Shown here: positions 1 to 5,728 of the stretch, in pieces
Position numbering within the stretch: position 1 is the first letter of the stretch
Layout of the letters: each line of letters begins with the position of its first letter
Assembly (NCBI GenBank): GCA_000432015.1
Contig: HF985419.1
Location: 1 to 6,652, forward strand
Direction: 5' to 3'
Source: Clostridium sp. CAG:1024
Lineage (GTDB): Bacteria > Bacillota > Clostridia > Christensenellales > CAG-138
Length of the DNA: 6,652 nt
The notes under the pieces: generated by a model
Database searches by the model: none
What the model saw: the letters and a program-made list of their open reading frames with translations, nothing else
Told to the model about the DNA's origin: nothing
Program-made: the position numbers and the translations under genes

Positions 1-106
1 CGCGCTCCTTCTCAGGATAAGCGACGAGGATCTTGCCCTGCTTGCCCTTGTCCTTGCCGGAGATGACAACGACGGTATCGCCCTTTTTGACGTTCAGTTT
101 GTTCAT
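1..106 (-). CDS. rplX: Large subunit ribosomal protein L24 (N-terminal part, cut by window edge)
   Basis: L24 is one of the first proteins to bind 23S rRNA and helps start assembly of the 50S subunit. The visible part is the first 35 residues, starting MNKLNVKKGDTVVVISGKD and continuing into KGKQGKILVAYPEKER. This is the KOW-type RNA-binding motif at the N-terminus of bacterial L24; the family is usually about 100 residues, so roughly two thirds lies beyond position 1. The ATG at 106-104 is preceded by an AGGGAGG ribosome binding site at 114-120 with a 7-nt spacer. That site shares its first base with the stop codon of L14 (TAAGGGAGG), so translation is probably coupled. The position directly after L14 is the canonical order of the spc part of the cluster. 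The identification rests on the KOW motif plus context. Confidence 0.95.
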   Translation of the reverse strand, partial: MNKLNVKKGDTVVVISGKDKGKQGKILVAYPEKER

Positions 107-119
107 GTCGTTTCCTCCC

Positions 120-488
120 TTAGAGCACTTCCGGCGCGAGAGAGACGATCTTCATGTAGCCCTTTTCACGCAGCTCGCGTGCGACAGGCCCAAAGATACG
201 CGTTCCGCGCGGGTCCTTCTGGTCGTTGATGATAACGGCAGCATTGTCGTCGAAACGAATATGGCTGCCATCGGGGCGCTGGACGCCCGACACCGTGCGC
301 ACGACGACCGCGCGAACGACGTCCTTCTTCTTGACTGCGCCGCCGGGGGACGCGGTCTTCACGGAGGCAACGATCACATCGCCGATGTTCGCGGATTTGA
401 CCTTGGAGCCGCCGAGAACACGAATGCACATGATCTCCTTCGCGCCGCTGTTGTCCGCGATCTTCAATCTGGTTTGTGGTTGAATCAT
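120..488 (-). CDS. rplN: Large subunit ribosomal protein L14
   Basis: L14 sits on the 50S face that contacts the 30S subunit and forms part of an intersubunit bridge. The protein is 122 residues, the usual bacterial length, and begins MIQPQTRLKIADNSGAKEIM. It shows the family hallmarks: ADNSGAK (11-17), CIRVLGGS (21-28), GDVIVASVK (36-44), the VKKKDVVRAVVVR segment (52-64), and the C-terminal DPRGTRIFGPVARELR (92-107). The ATG at 488-486 has GGGGAGG at 497-503 with an 8-nt spacer. The gap from S17 is 18 nt and the gap to L24 is 13 nt. Identification is essentially certain from these conserved blocks, and nothing in the sequence is unusual. Confidence 0.99.
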   Translation of the reverse strand: MIQPQTRLKIADNSGAKEIMCIRVLGGSKVKSANIGDVIVASVKTASPGGAVKKKDVVRAVVVRTVSGVQRPDGSHIRFDDNAAVIINDQKDPRGTRIFGPVARELREKGYMKIVSLAPEVL

Positions 489-506
489 TTTTCGTTCCTC
501 CCCTGC

Positions 507-764
507 TTACTTCGCCTTTTCGATGATCTCGACCAGGCGCCATCTCTTGTCCTTCGAGATGGGGCGGGTCTCCATGATCTTCACGGTGTCGCCGATGCCG
601 CACTCGTTGTTCTCGTCATGGGCCTTGAACTTGCGGGTCCGGTTGACCATCTTGCCGTAGAGCGGATGGCGAACCTTGGTCTTGATGGCGACCACGATGG
701 TCTTATCCATTTTATCGCTAACAACGACGCCGACGCGGGTCTTGCGATATCCTCTTACTTCCAT
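507..764 (-). CDS. rpsQ: Small subunit ribosomal protein S17
   Basis: S17 is a primary 16S rRNA binding protein of the 30S body with an OB fold. The chosen product is 85 residues, starting MEVRGYRKTRVGVVVSDKMD. The recognisable core is VVSDKMDKTIVV (14-25), RKFKAHDENN (44-53), GDTVKIMETRPISKDKRWRL (58-77). The same frame stays open for eight more codons to a GTG at 788-786. The ATG at 764 is preferred because a perfect AAGGAGG lies 9 nt upstream (774-780), and because from this Met the spacing to the SDKMDKT block equals that remembered for Bacillus S17. The stop of L29 ends 20 nt upstream and L14 follows after 18 nt. Confidence 0.97.
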   Translation of the reverse strand: MEVRGYRKTRVGVVVSDKMDKTIVVAIKTKVRHPLYGKMVNRTRKFKAHDENNECGIGDTVKIMETRPISKDKRWRLVEIIEKAK

Positions 765-773
765 CTTCGTTGT

Positions 774-780
774 CCTCCTT
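774..780 (-). promoter_or_regulatory. Ribosome binding site deciding the S17 start
   Basis: AAGGAGG on the minus strand, 9 nt before the ATG at 764. It lies inside the longer open frame that begins with GTG at 788, so it supports the shorter 85-residue S17. Confidence 0.85.
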
Positions 781-784
781 CTGC

Positions 785-988
785 TCACTCAGCGGCAGCC
801 TTGAGCTCGCGCTCGCGGATGATGGTCTTGACTCGGGCGATGTCCTTCTTGCACTCGCTGATCCGCTGGGGATTGTTGAGCTGGCCGGTGGCCGACTGAA
901 AGCGAAGGTTGAACAGCTCGGTCTTGAGCTCCTTTTCACGCGCCAGCAGCGCGTCGCTCGACAGGTCTCTGAACTTATTAGCCTTCAT
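785..988 (-). CDS. rpmC: Large subunit ribosomal protein L29
   Basis: L29 is a small helical protein beside the polypeptide exit tunnel, next to L23, in the region used by chaperones and the secretion machinery. The product is 67 residues, starting MKANKFRDLSSDALLAREKE. The family signature is ELFNLRFQSATGQLNNPQRI (24-43), followed by the helical tail DIARVKTIIRERE (49-61). The frame is open upstream to 1087, but that part is the antisense-free overlap with L16 coding sequence and has no L29 similarity. The ATG at 988-986 lies inside the last codons of L16, giving an 11-nt overlap. Its ribosome binding site, AAGGTGG at 997-1003, is the only one in the operon with a mismatch to AAGGAGG, so L29 probably depends on ribosomes terminating on L16. 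Confidence 0.97.
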   Translation of the reverse strand: MKANKFRDLSSDALLAREKELKTELFNLRFQSATGQLNNPQRISECKKDIARVKTIIRERELKAAAE

Positions 989-1412
989 TGCTTTCACCAC
1001 CTTCGACTTCTTTGTGCATGATCTTGCTCTTGAGCGGGAGCTTGTGCGCTGCAAGGCGGAGCGCCTCGCGTGCGGTCTGCTCGTCAACGCCTGCGATCTC
1101 GAACATCACGCGGCCGGGCTTAACGACCGCCACCCAGTATTCGGGCGAGCCCTTACCGGAACCCATGCGGGTCTCGGCCGGCTTTTCCGTGACGGGCTTA
1201 TCCGGGAAGATCTTGATCCAGACCTGGCCGCCACGCTTGATGTAACGCGTCATTGCGATACGAGCGGCTTCGATCTGATTGCTGGTGACCCATGCGGGCT
1301 CCTGAGCGACGAGGCCGTATTCACCATAGGTGATGGTGTTGCCACGAAGCGCTTTGCCCTTCATGCGGCCGCGGAACACTCTGCGACGCTTGACTCTTTT
1401 CGGCATCAACAT
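978..1412 (-). CDS. rplP: Large subunit ribosomal protein L16
   Basis: L16 contacts A-site and P-site tRNA elbows near the central protuberance and is a late-assembling protein needed for an active peptidyl transferase centre. The product is 144 residues, the same as the Bacillus protein, from MLMPKRVKRRRVFRG to GGESNEG. Conserved blocks are QIEAARIAMTRYIKRGG (46-62), VWIKIFPDKPVTEKP (64-78), TRMGSGKGSPE (81-91) and AREALRLAAHKLP (114-126). Arg82 corresponds to the arginine that is hydroxylated in E. coli L16; whether that happens here is unknown. The start at 1412 has AAGGAGG at 1422-1428, inside the end of S3, with a 9-nt spacer; a second ATG two codons later is less likely. Only 2 nt separate it from the S3 stop, and its 3' end overlaps L29. 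Confidence 0.99.
   Translation of the reverse strand: MLMPKRVKRRRVFRGRMKGKALRGNTITYGEYGLVAQEPAWVTSNQIEAARIAMTRYIKRGGQVWIKIFPDKPVTEKPAETRMGSGKGSPEYWVAVVKPGRVMFEIAGVDEQTAREALRLAAHKLPLKSKIMHKEVEGGESNEG
997..1003 (-). promoter_or_regulatory. Imperfect ribosome binding site of L29 inside L16
   Basis: AAGGTGG on the minus strand, 8 nt before the L29 ATG at 988. It has one mismatch to the AAGGAGG consensus and is embedded in the L16 codons for EVEGGES, consistent with coupling of L29 to L16 translation. Confidence 0.75.
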
Positions 1413-1414
1413 GG

Positions 1415-2083
1415 TTATCTGCCTCCTTCCTCAGTTCTCTGCGCGTTGCGCTTGCCGAGAACCTCACCTTTGTAGATCCAAACCTTGCAGCCGATGCGGC
1501 CGTAGGTCGTGTGTGCCTCGGCGAAGCCGTACTGGATGTCCGCACGCATCGTCTGAAGCGGAATCGAACCGTCGTGGTAACCTTCGGTTCTCGCGATCTC
1601 TGCGCCGCCGAGACGGCCGGAGCACATGAGCTTGATGCCCTTGACGCCGTTCTTCTGCATGGAGCGGCCCATAGCCTGCTTCATTGCGCGGCGGAAGCTG
1701 ATGCGCTTTTCGAGCTGCGCTGCGATGTTCTCTGCAACGAGCTGCGCGTCTGCGTCTGCATCGCGGACCTCCATGATGTTGACGTTGACCGCCTTGCCGA
1801 TGGCCTTCTGGATGTCAGCCTTGATGGCGTCAATGCCTGCGCCGCCCTTGCCGATCAGCAGACCCGGACGAGCGGTGTAGATGCTGACGGTGATCTTGCC
1901 GGCTGCGCGCTCGATCTCAATGCGGGAGATCGAAGCGTTGTAGTACTTCTTCTTCACGAACTCGCGGATCTCATGATCCTCGACGAGGAAATCGGCAAAG
2001 TCTTTCTTCGCGGCGTACCAACGCGTATTCCAGTCGCGGATGACGCCAACGCGGAAGCCATTCGGATTAACTTTCTGACCCAT
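1415..2083 (-). CDS. rpsC: Small subunit ribosomal protein S3
   Basis: S3 forms part of the mRNA entry tunnel in the 30S head. The product is 222 residues, near the usual 210-230, starting MGQKVNPNGFRVGVIRDWN. The N-terminal part holds a type 2 KH RNA-binding domain with its GXXG loop at IGKGGAGID (77-85). RRAMK at 131-135 matches the basic residues that in E. coli S3 are implicated in ribosomal unwinding of mRNA. The C-terminal domain shows SGRLGGAEIARTE (155-167) and SEAHTTYG-like AEAHTTYGRIGCKVWIYKGE (188-207). The frame is open upstream to 2167 but that part overlaps L22 and lacks family similarity; the ATG at 2083 has AAGGAGG at 2092-2098 with an 8-nt spacer. The last codons also form the L16 ribosome binding site. 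Confidence 0.99.
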   Translation of the reverse strand: MGQKVNPNGFRVGVIRDWNTRWYAAKKDFADFLVEDHEIREFVKKKYYNASISRIEIERAAGKITVSIYTARPGLLIGKGGAGIDAIKADIQKAIGKAVNVNIMEVRDADADAQLVAENIAAQLEKRISFRRAMKQAMGRSMQKNGVKGIKLMCSGRLGGAEIARTEGYHDGSIPLQTMRADIQYGFAEAHTTYGRIGCKVWIYKGEVLGKRNAQRTEEGGR

Positions 2084-2096
2084 TCTTACTTCCTCC

Positions 2097-2486
2097 TTAC
2101 TTTGCCTGCTGATCCAGCACGATGGTGATGTGGCTCGTGCGCTTGCGGATGCGGGACGCGCGGCCATGGGCTCTCGGGCGATACCGCATCAGGGTCGGGC
2201 CCTGGTTTGCGAACACCTCTGCGACGTACAGATCGTCGCTGTTGAGCTCCAGATTGTTCTCGGCGTTTGCGACTGCGCTCTTGAGGAGCTTGAGCACGGG
2301 CTCCGTCGCCGCCTTGGGCGTGTACTGCAGGATCGCTTCCGCTTCCTTCACGCTCTTTCCGCGGATCAGATCGATGACGATCTTGACCTTGCGCGAGGAG
2401 ATGCGCACATAGCGTGCGATCGCGTGCGGCCGCTTATCTGCGTTCTCACGGCGCTTTGCCGTCTTTTCTCTCATTCTGGTTGCCAT
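2097..2486 (-). CDS. rplV: Large subunit ribosomal protein L22
   Basis: L22 touches all domains of 23S rRNA and its long beta hairpin lines the nascent-chain exit tunnel. The product is 129 residues from MATRMREKTAKRRENADKRP. The family core starts near ARYVRISSRKVKIVIDLIRG (24-43). The tunnel hairpin is within ANQGPTLMRYRPRAHGRA (93-110), and the conserved end is RKRTSHITIV (114-123). Compared with the 113-residue Bacillus protein it has about 16 extra basic residues at the N-terminus, a form I recall from Clostridia. A later Met (residue 5) is possible, but the first ATG has a perfect AAGGAGG at 2495-2501 with an 8-nt spacer. An open extension to 2540 overlaps S19 and is not credible. The S3 ribosome binding site is fused to its stop codon. 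Confidence 0.98.
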   Translation of the reverse strand: MATRMREKTAKRRENADKRPHAIARYVRISSRKVKIVIDLIRGKSVKEAEAILQYTPKAATEPVLKLLKSAVANAENNLELNSDDLYVAEVFANQGPTLMRYRPRAHGRASRIRKRTSHITIVLDQQAK

Positions 2487-2499
2487 GTGTCGAACCTCC

Positions 2500-2781
2500 T
2501 TACTTTGCGGACGAGGACTTCTCGGAGCCCTTGTGTCCACGGAACGTGCGGGTGGGCGCGAACTCGCCCAGCTTGTGGCCGACCATCTCCTCGGTCACGT
2601 AGACCGGGACGTGCTTTCTGCCGTCATGCACCGCGATGGTGTGTCCGACCATCTGCGGGAAGATGGTGGAGGCGCGGGACCAGGTCTTGACCACGGTCTT
2701 TTTGCCGCTCTCGTTCATCGCATCGATTCGCTGAAGCAGGCGCGCTTCGACAAACGGTCCTTTTTTAACCGATCTGCTCAT
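2500..2781 (-). CDS. rpsS: Small subunit ribosomal protein S19
   Basis: S19 lies in the 30S head, pairs with S13, and contacts the intersubunit bridge near the A-site tRNA. The product is 93 residues, the typical length, starting MSRSVKKGPFVEARLLQRID. Family markers are SRSVKKGPF (2-10), VKTWSRASTIFPQMVGHTIAVHDGRKHVPV (31-60), and the C-terminal VGHKLGEFAPTRTFRGH (67-83). The tail after residue 84 (KGSEKSSSAK) is basic and variable, as usual for the family. The ATG at 2781 has GGGAGG at 2791-2796 with a 9-nt spacer to GGAGG. It is 16 nt after L2, and its TAA stop is fused to the AAGGAGG of L22. Confidence 0.99.
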   Translation of the reverse strand: MSRSVKKGPFVEARLLQRIDAMNESGKKTVVKTWSRASTIFPQMVGHTIAVHDGRKHVPVYVTEEMVGHKLGEFAPTRTFRGHKGSEKSSSAK

Positions 2782-2797
2782 TTACGTTCTCCTCCCA

Positions 2798-3631
2798 TTA
2801 CTTGCCGCTGCGACGACGCACAATGTACTTGTCGCTCTTGTTCTTGGTCTTTCTCGTCTTGTAACCGAGAGCGGGCTTGCCCCACGGGGTGACCGGGCCG
2901 GGACGACCGATCGGGCTCTTGCCTTCGCCGCCGCCGTGCGGATGGTCGCAGGGGTTCATGACGCTGCCGCGAACCGTCGGACGGACGCCCATGTGACGCT
3001 TGCGTCCCGCTTTGCCGATTTGGATGTTCGCGTAGTCGATGTTGCCGACCTGGCCGACTGTGGCCTTCGCGTTCTGGGGGATCAGCCGCACTTCGCCGCT
3101 GGGCAGACGCACCTGCGCGTACTTGCCCTCCTTGGCCATGAGCTGCGCCGCGTTGCCCGCGGAGCGGACCAGCTGCGCGCCCTTGCCGGGCTTGAGCTCG
3201 ATGCAGTGGATCATCGTGCCGACCGGGATGCTGGCGAGCGGAAGCGCGTTGCCGACCTTGATGTCTGCGCCTTCGCCGGAGACGACCGTCTCGCCGACCG
3301 TCAGGCCGAGCGGCGCGATGATGTAGCGCTTTTCGCCGTCCGCGTAGTGCAGCAGTGCGATGTTCGCGCTGCGGTTCGGGTCGTACTCGATCGTGGCGAC
3401 CTTCGCGGGGACGTTGTCCTTGTTGCGCTTGAAGTCGATGATACGGTACTTTCTTCTTGCACCGCCGCCCTGGTGACGGACGGTGATCTTACCGGTGAAG
3501 TTTCTGCCGCCCTTGCCGCGGAGATCCGTGGTCAGGGATTTTTCCGGCGTGGTGCGCGTGATCTCGTCGAATGCGGAGACCGTCATGCCGCGCTGACCCG
3601 GGGTTGTCGGGTTGATCTTTCTGATTGCCAT
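2798..3631 (-). CDS. rplB: Large subunit ribosomal protein L2
   Basis: L2 is one of the most conserved ribosomal proteins; it binds 23S rRNA close to the peptidyl transferase centre and helps join the subunits. The product is 277 residues, exactly the Bacillus length, from MAIRKINPTTPGQRGMTVSA to VRRRSGK. Visible landmarks are the N-terminal RNA-binding domain with LRGKGGRN (37-44) and HQGGGARRKYRIIDFKR (53-69), the middle beta-barrel region with VRSAGNAAQLMAKEGKYAQVR (155-175), and the C-terminal loop MNPCDHPHGGGEG (225-237). His230 corresponds to the E. coli His229 important for activity. The ribosome binding site AAGGAGG (3637-3643) has only a 5-nt spacer, the shortest in the operon, and is fused to the L23 stop codon. 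Confidence 0.99.
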   Translation of the reverse strand: MAIRKINPTTPGQRGMTVSAFDEITRTTPEKSLTTDLRGKGGRNFTGKITVRHQGGGARRKYRIIDFKRNKDNVPAKVATIEYDPNRSANIALLHYADGEKRYIIAPLGLTVGETVVSGEGADIKVGNALPLASIPVGTMIHCIELKPGKGAQLVRSAGNAAQLMAKEGKYAQVRLPSGEVRLIPQNAKATVGQVGNIDYANIQIGKAGRKRHMGVRPTVRGSVMNPCDHPHGGGEGKSPIGRPGPVTPWGKPALGYKTRKTKNKSDKYIVRRRSGK

Positions 3632-3641
3632 GTGTGCCTCC

Positions 3642-3938
3642 TTACTGCGAGATGCTGTCGAAGAACTCGATGCCCTTGCTGTCCTTCGTAAGCTTCACAT
3701 ATGCCTTCTTGGTGGAAGCACGGCGGCCCATGTGTGCGCCCTGGCGCTTCATCTTGCCAAGAGAGTTGATCGTATGCACGCTGTCCACCTTGACGCCGAA
3801 GATTTCTTCGACTGCGCTGCGGATCTCGATCTTGTTCGCGTTCTTATCTACGATGAACGTGTAGGTCTTTTCCGGCAGGTGATCGTAGCTCTTCTCGGTG
3901 AGCACCGGTTCTTTGATGATGTCGTACGGGCTCTTCAT
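3642..3938 (-). CDS. rplW: Large subunit ribosomal protein L23
   Basis: L23 sits at the exit of the nascent-chain tunnel and is the docking site for trigger factor and the signal recognition particle. The product is 98 residues, in the usual range, starting MKSPYDIIKEPVLTEKSYDH. Typical segments are IIKEPVLTEKS (7-17), KTYTFIVDKNANKIEIRSAVEEIFGVKVDSV (24-54, given here as one block in outline), and KAYVKLTKDSKGIEFF (78-93). Glu15 lies in the conserved xTEKS stretch near the surface used by trigger factor in other bacteria. The start codon overlaps the L4 stop as TGATG (3940-3936). The ribosome binding site AGGAGGTG (3947-3954) is inside the end of L4, which makes coupled translation likely. 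Confidence 0.99.
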   Translation of the reverse strand: MKSPYDIIKEPVLTEKSYDHLPEKTYTFIVDKNANKIEIRSAVEEIFGVKVDSVHTINSLGKMKRQGAHMGRRASTKKAYVKLTKDSKGIEFFDSISQ

Positions 3939-4558
3939 CAGACGTACACCTCCTCAATCTTCTTCACAGAAGCTTCCGTGAGGATCAGCTTTCTGTACTT
4001 CAGGATCTCATAAACATTCAGCGTGCCAACGAGGGTCGTCTTGACGCCGGGGATGTTGCGGGCTGCGCGCTCGACGGTCTCGTTGCTCTCGGGCAGAACG
4101 ATGAGCGCTTTGTCGGCCTTGACCGCTTCGAGGGTCTTGACCATTTCCTTCGTCTTGGCGGCCGCAAGATTCAGCTCGTTAAAGACGATCAGGTCCGTAT
4201 CCAGAACCTTGCTGGACAGCGCCGACTTCATGGCGAGGCGCTTGACCTTCTTGTTCACGCGGATCGTGTAATCACGCGGCTTCGGCGCGAACACGACGCC
4301 GCCATGCCGCCACTGCGGAGAGCGGGTCGAGCCCTGGCGGGCGCGGCCGGTGCCCTTCTGACGCCACGGCTTGATGCCGCCGCCGCTGACCTCTGCGCGG
4401 GTCAGTGCGCTCTGCGTGCCCTGACGCTGGTTGGCGAGGTACGCCTTGACGACTTCATGAAGAACGTTCGCGTTGACTTCCTGGCCAAAGATGTTATCGG
4501 AAAGCTCGATCTCGCCGACCGCTTTTCCGGTGATGTCGTAAACTGCTACTTTCGGCAT
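3938..4558 (-). CDS. rplD: Large subunit ribosomal protein L4
   Basis: L4 binds 23S rRNA early in assembly, and its extended loop lines the exit tunnel opposite L22. In E. coli it also represses its own operon through the S10 leader; that mechanism is not known to hold here. The product is 206 residues, as expected, starting MPKVAVYDITGKAVGEIELS. The tunnel loop is KPWRQKGTGRARQGSTRSP (63-81) followed by WRHGGVVFAPKPRDY (83-97). The globular C-terminal half includes RLAMKSALSSK (107-117), ALIVLPESNE (151-160) and LNVYEILKYRKLILTEASV (180-198). The start at 4558 has AAGGAGG at 4567-4573 with an 8-nt spacer, 17 nt after L3. Its TGA stop overlaps the L23 start by one base. Confidence 0.99.
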   Translation of the reverse strand: MPKVAVYDITGKAVGEIELSDNIFGQEVNANVLHEVVKAYLANQRQGTQSALTRAEVSGGGIKPWRQKGTGRARQGSTRSPQWRHGGVVFAPKPRDYTIRVNKKVKRLAMKSALSSKVLDTDLIVFNELNLAAAKTKEMVKTLEAVKADKALIVLPESNETVERAARNIPGVKTTLVGTLNVYEILKYRKLILTEASVKKIEEVYV

Positions 4559-4575
4559 GAAAGGTTCCTCCTTCC

Positions 4576-5202
4576 TTACTTCACGGTGCTCTTGACGGAG
4601 ACCATGCTGCCCTTCGCGCCGGGGATGGCGCCCTTGACCAACAGGAGGTTCCGTTCCGCGTCCACGCGCACGATCTCGAGGTTCTGCACGGTGACGTTCT
4701 CGCTGCCCATGTGACCGGGCAGGTGCTTGGTCTTCATGACCTCGCCGGGATAGGTGCAGGCGCCCATGGAGCCTGCGACGCGGTAGCTGTGGGAGCCGTG
4801 CGTCTTGCGGCCGCGGGCCTGATTCCAGCGCTTGATCGTGCCGGCAAAGCCCTTGCCCTTGCTGCGTCCGGACACGTCTACGCGGTCGCCGACCTCGAAG
4901 GCGTCCGCCCTGATGACCTGGCCGACCTCATAGGAAGCGGCGTCATCGAGCTTGAACTCCTTGCAGTAGCGCATCGCCTTCTGGCCGGCCTTTGCAAAGT
5001 GACCGATCATCGGCTTGTTGGAGAGCTTCTCGCGGATCTCGCAGAAGCCCATCTGGATGGCTTCGTATCCGTCGGTACCGACGGTCTTCTTCTGAACGAC
5101 GGGGCACGGACCGGCTTCGATCACTGTGACGGGGATCATGGTACCGTCAGACAGGAACATCTGCGTCATACCGACCTTTTTGCCCAAAATGGCTTTTTTC
5201 AT
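4576..5202 (-). CDS. rplC: Large subunit ribosomal protein L3
   Basis: L3 is an early 23S rRNA binder that starts 50S assembly, and its long internal loop reaches toward the peptidyl transferase centre. The product is 208 residues, starting MKKAILGKKVGMTQMFLSDG; Bacillus L3 is 209. Conserved parts are ILGKKVGMTQMF (5-16), IPVTVIEAGPCPVVQKKT (23-40), GRSKGKGFAGTIKRW (112-126), HGSHSYRVAGSMGA (135-148) and TVQNLEIVRVDAERNLLLVKG (171-191). The segment YPGEVMKTKHLPGHMG (151-166), in the loop toward the active centre, differs from the more usual pattern with a VFKGK core. An open extension to 5247 runs into S10 and has no family similarity; the chosen ATG has GGAGGT at 5210-5215 with a 7-nt spacer, 19 nt after S10. 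Confidence 0.99.
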   Translation of the reverse strand: MKKAILGKKVGMTQMFLSDGTMIPVTVIEAGPCPVVQKKTVGTDGYEAIQMGFCEIREKLSNKPMIGHFAKAGQKAMRYCKEFKLDDAASYEVGQVIRADAFEVGDRVDVSGRSKGKGFAGTIKRWNQARGRKTHGSHSYRVAGSMGACTYPGEVMKTKHLPGHMGSENVTVQNLEIVRVDAERNLLLVKGAIPGAKGSMVSVKSTVK

Positions 5203-5221
5203 TAGGTTTACCTCCGATGAT

Positions 5222-5527
5222 TTACAGCTTAATCTCGATGTCGACACCCGCCGGAAGATCGAGCTTCATCAGCGCGTCAACGGTCTTGGCCGAGGGCTGG
5301 AGAATGTCAATCAGGCGCTTGTGTGTGCGCATCTCAAATTGCTCACGGGAATCCTTGTACTTATGCGTTGCACGAAGGATGGTAACGATCTCCTTTTCCG
5401 TGGGCAGGGGGATGGGGCCGGAAACCTGGGCGCCCGTTCTCTTGGCGGTATCGACGATCTTCTCGGCGCTCTGGTCGATCAGACTGGCCTCGTATGCCTT
5501 GAGCTTGATGCGGATTCTGTTTGCCAT
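5222..5527 (-). CDS. rpsJ: Small subunit ribosomal protein S10, first gene of the operon
   Basis: S10 is a 30S head protein; outside the ribosome it partners NusB in transcription antitermination and links to NusG. The product is 101 residues against about 102 in relatives, starting MANRIRIKLKAYEASLIDQS. Hallmarks are KLKAYEASLIDQSAEKIV (8-25), TGAQVSGPIPLPTEK (31-45), the tip loop HKYKDSREQFEMRTHKRLID (55-74) and the end LPAGVDIEIKL (91-101). The frame is open back to 5662 but that is leader sequence. The ATG at 5527 has AAGGAGG at 5540-5546 with a 12-nt A/T-rich spacer, longer than for any other gene here. Position as first gene after the promoter fits the usual S10 operon. Confidence 0.99.
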   Translation of the reverse strand: MANRIRIKLKAYEASLIDQSAEKIVDTAKRTGAQVSGPIPLPTEKEIVTILRATHKYKDSREQFEMRTHKRLIDILQPSAKTVDALMKLDLPAGVDIEIKL

Positions 5528-5539
5528 ATTATTTGTTTT

Positions 5540-5546
5540 CCTCCTT
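5540..5546 (-). promoter_or_regulatory. Ribosome binding site of S10 with unusually long spacer
   Basis: Read on the minus strand this is AAGGAGG followed by AAAACAAATAAT and the S10 ATG. The spacer from GGAGG to the start is 12 nt, whereas the other twelve genes have 5-10 nt. It fixes the S10 start, as there is no other start codon between the site and position 5527. Confidence 0.85.
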
Positions 5547-5718
5547 GATGTCGTTCGGGGCTGTACACCGAGCCGTGTGTTTCCCTCTTCTAAAGGGATG
5601 CGCAGCCTCGCGGCTGTGCTTCTTTGTTGTTTGGGACGGCACGAATCGGTCTCGACCCCCACCCGGCGATGCGGGTGTCGGGTGTGACGGAAATTACCCG
5701 GATGGCAGAACCGGCAAC

Positions 5719-5728
5719 CTCCCGTTCA
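5719..5728 (-). repeat. 10-nt word TGAACGGGAG, copy in the S10 leader
   Basis: An exact copy of TGAACGGGAG on the minus strand, inside the hairpin at 5700-5731 of the leader. Two other exact copies lie at 5951-5960 and 6097-6106. Confidence 0.5.

Noticed and set aside
33..899. A long open frame on the + strand, antisense to L24, L14, S17 and L29
   Set aside because: It crosses four well-supported minus-strand genes, lacks a protein family signature, and is the kind of open frame expected opposite GC-rich codons.
2084..2167. N-terminal extension of S3; similar open extensions exist for L29 (to 1087), L22 (to 2540), L3 (to 5247) and S10 (to 5662)
   Set aside because: The extensions overlap the preceding gene or the leader, lack family similarity, and in each case a downstream ATG matches the known N-terminus and has a proper ribosome binding site.
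2936..3691. A long open frame on the + strand, antisense to L2, and similar ones at 909-1475, 1511-2128 and 4711-5205
   Set aside because: All are mirror frames of ribosomal protein genes, with Asp/Leu/Val/Ala-rich low-information translations and no recognisable domains or good ribosome binding sites.
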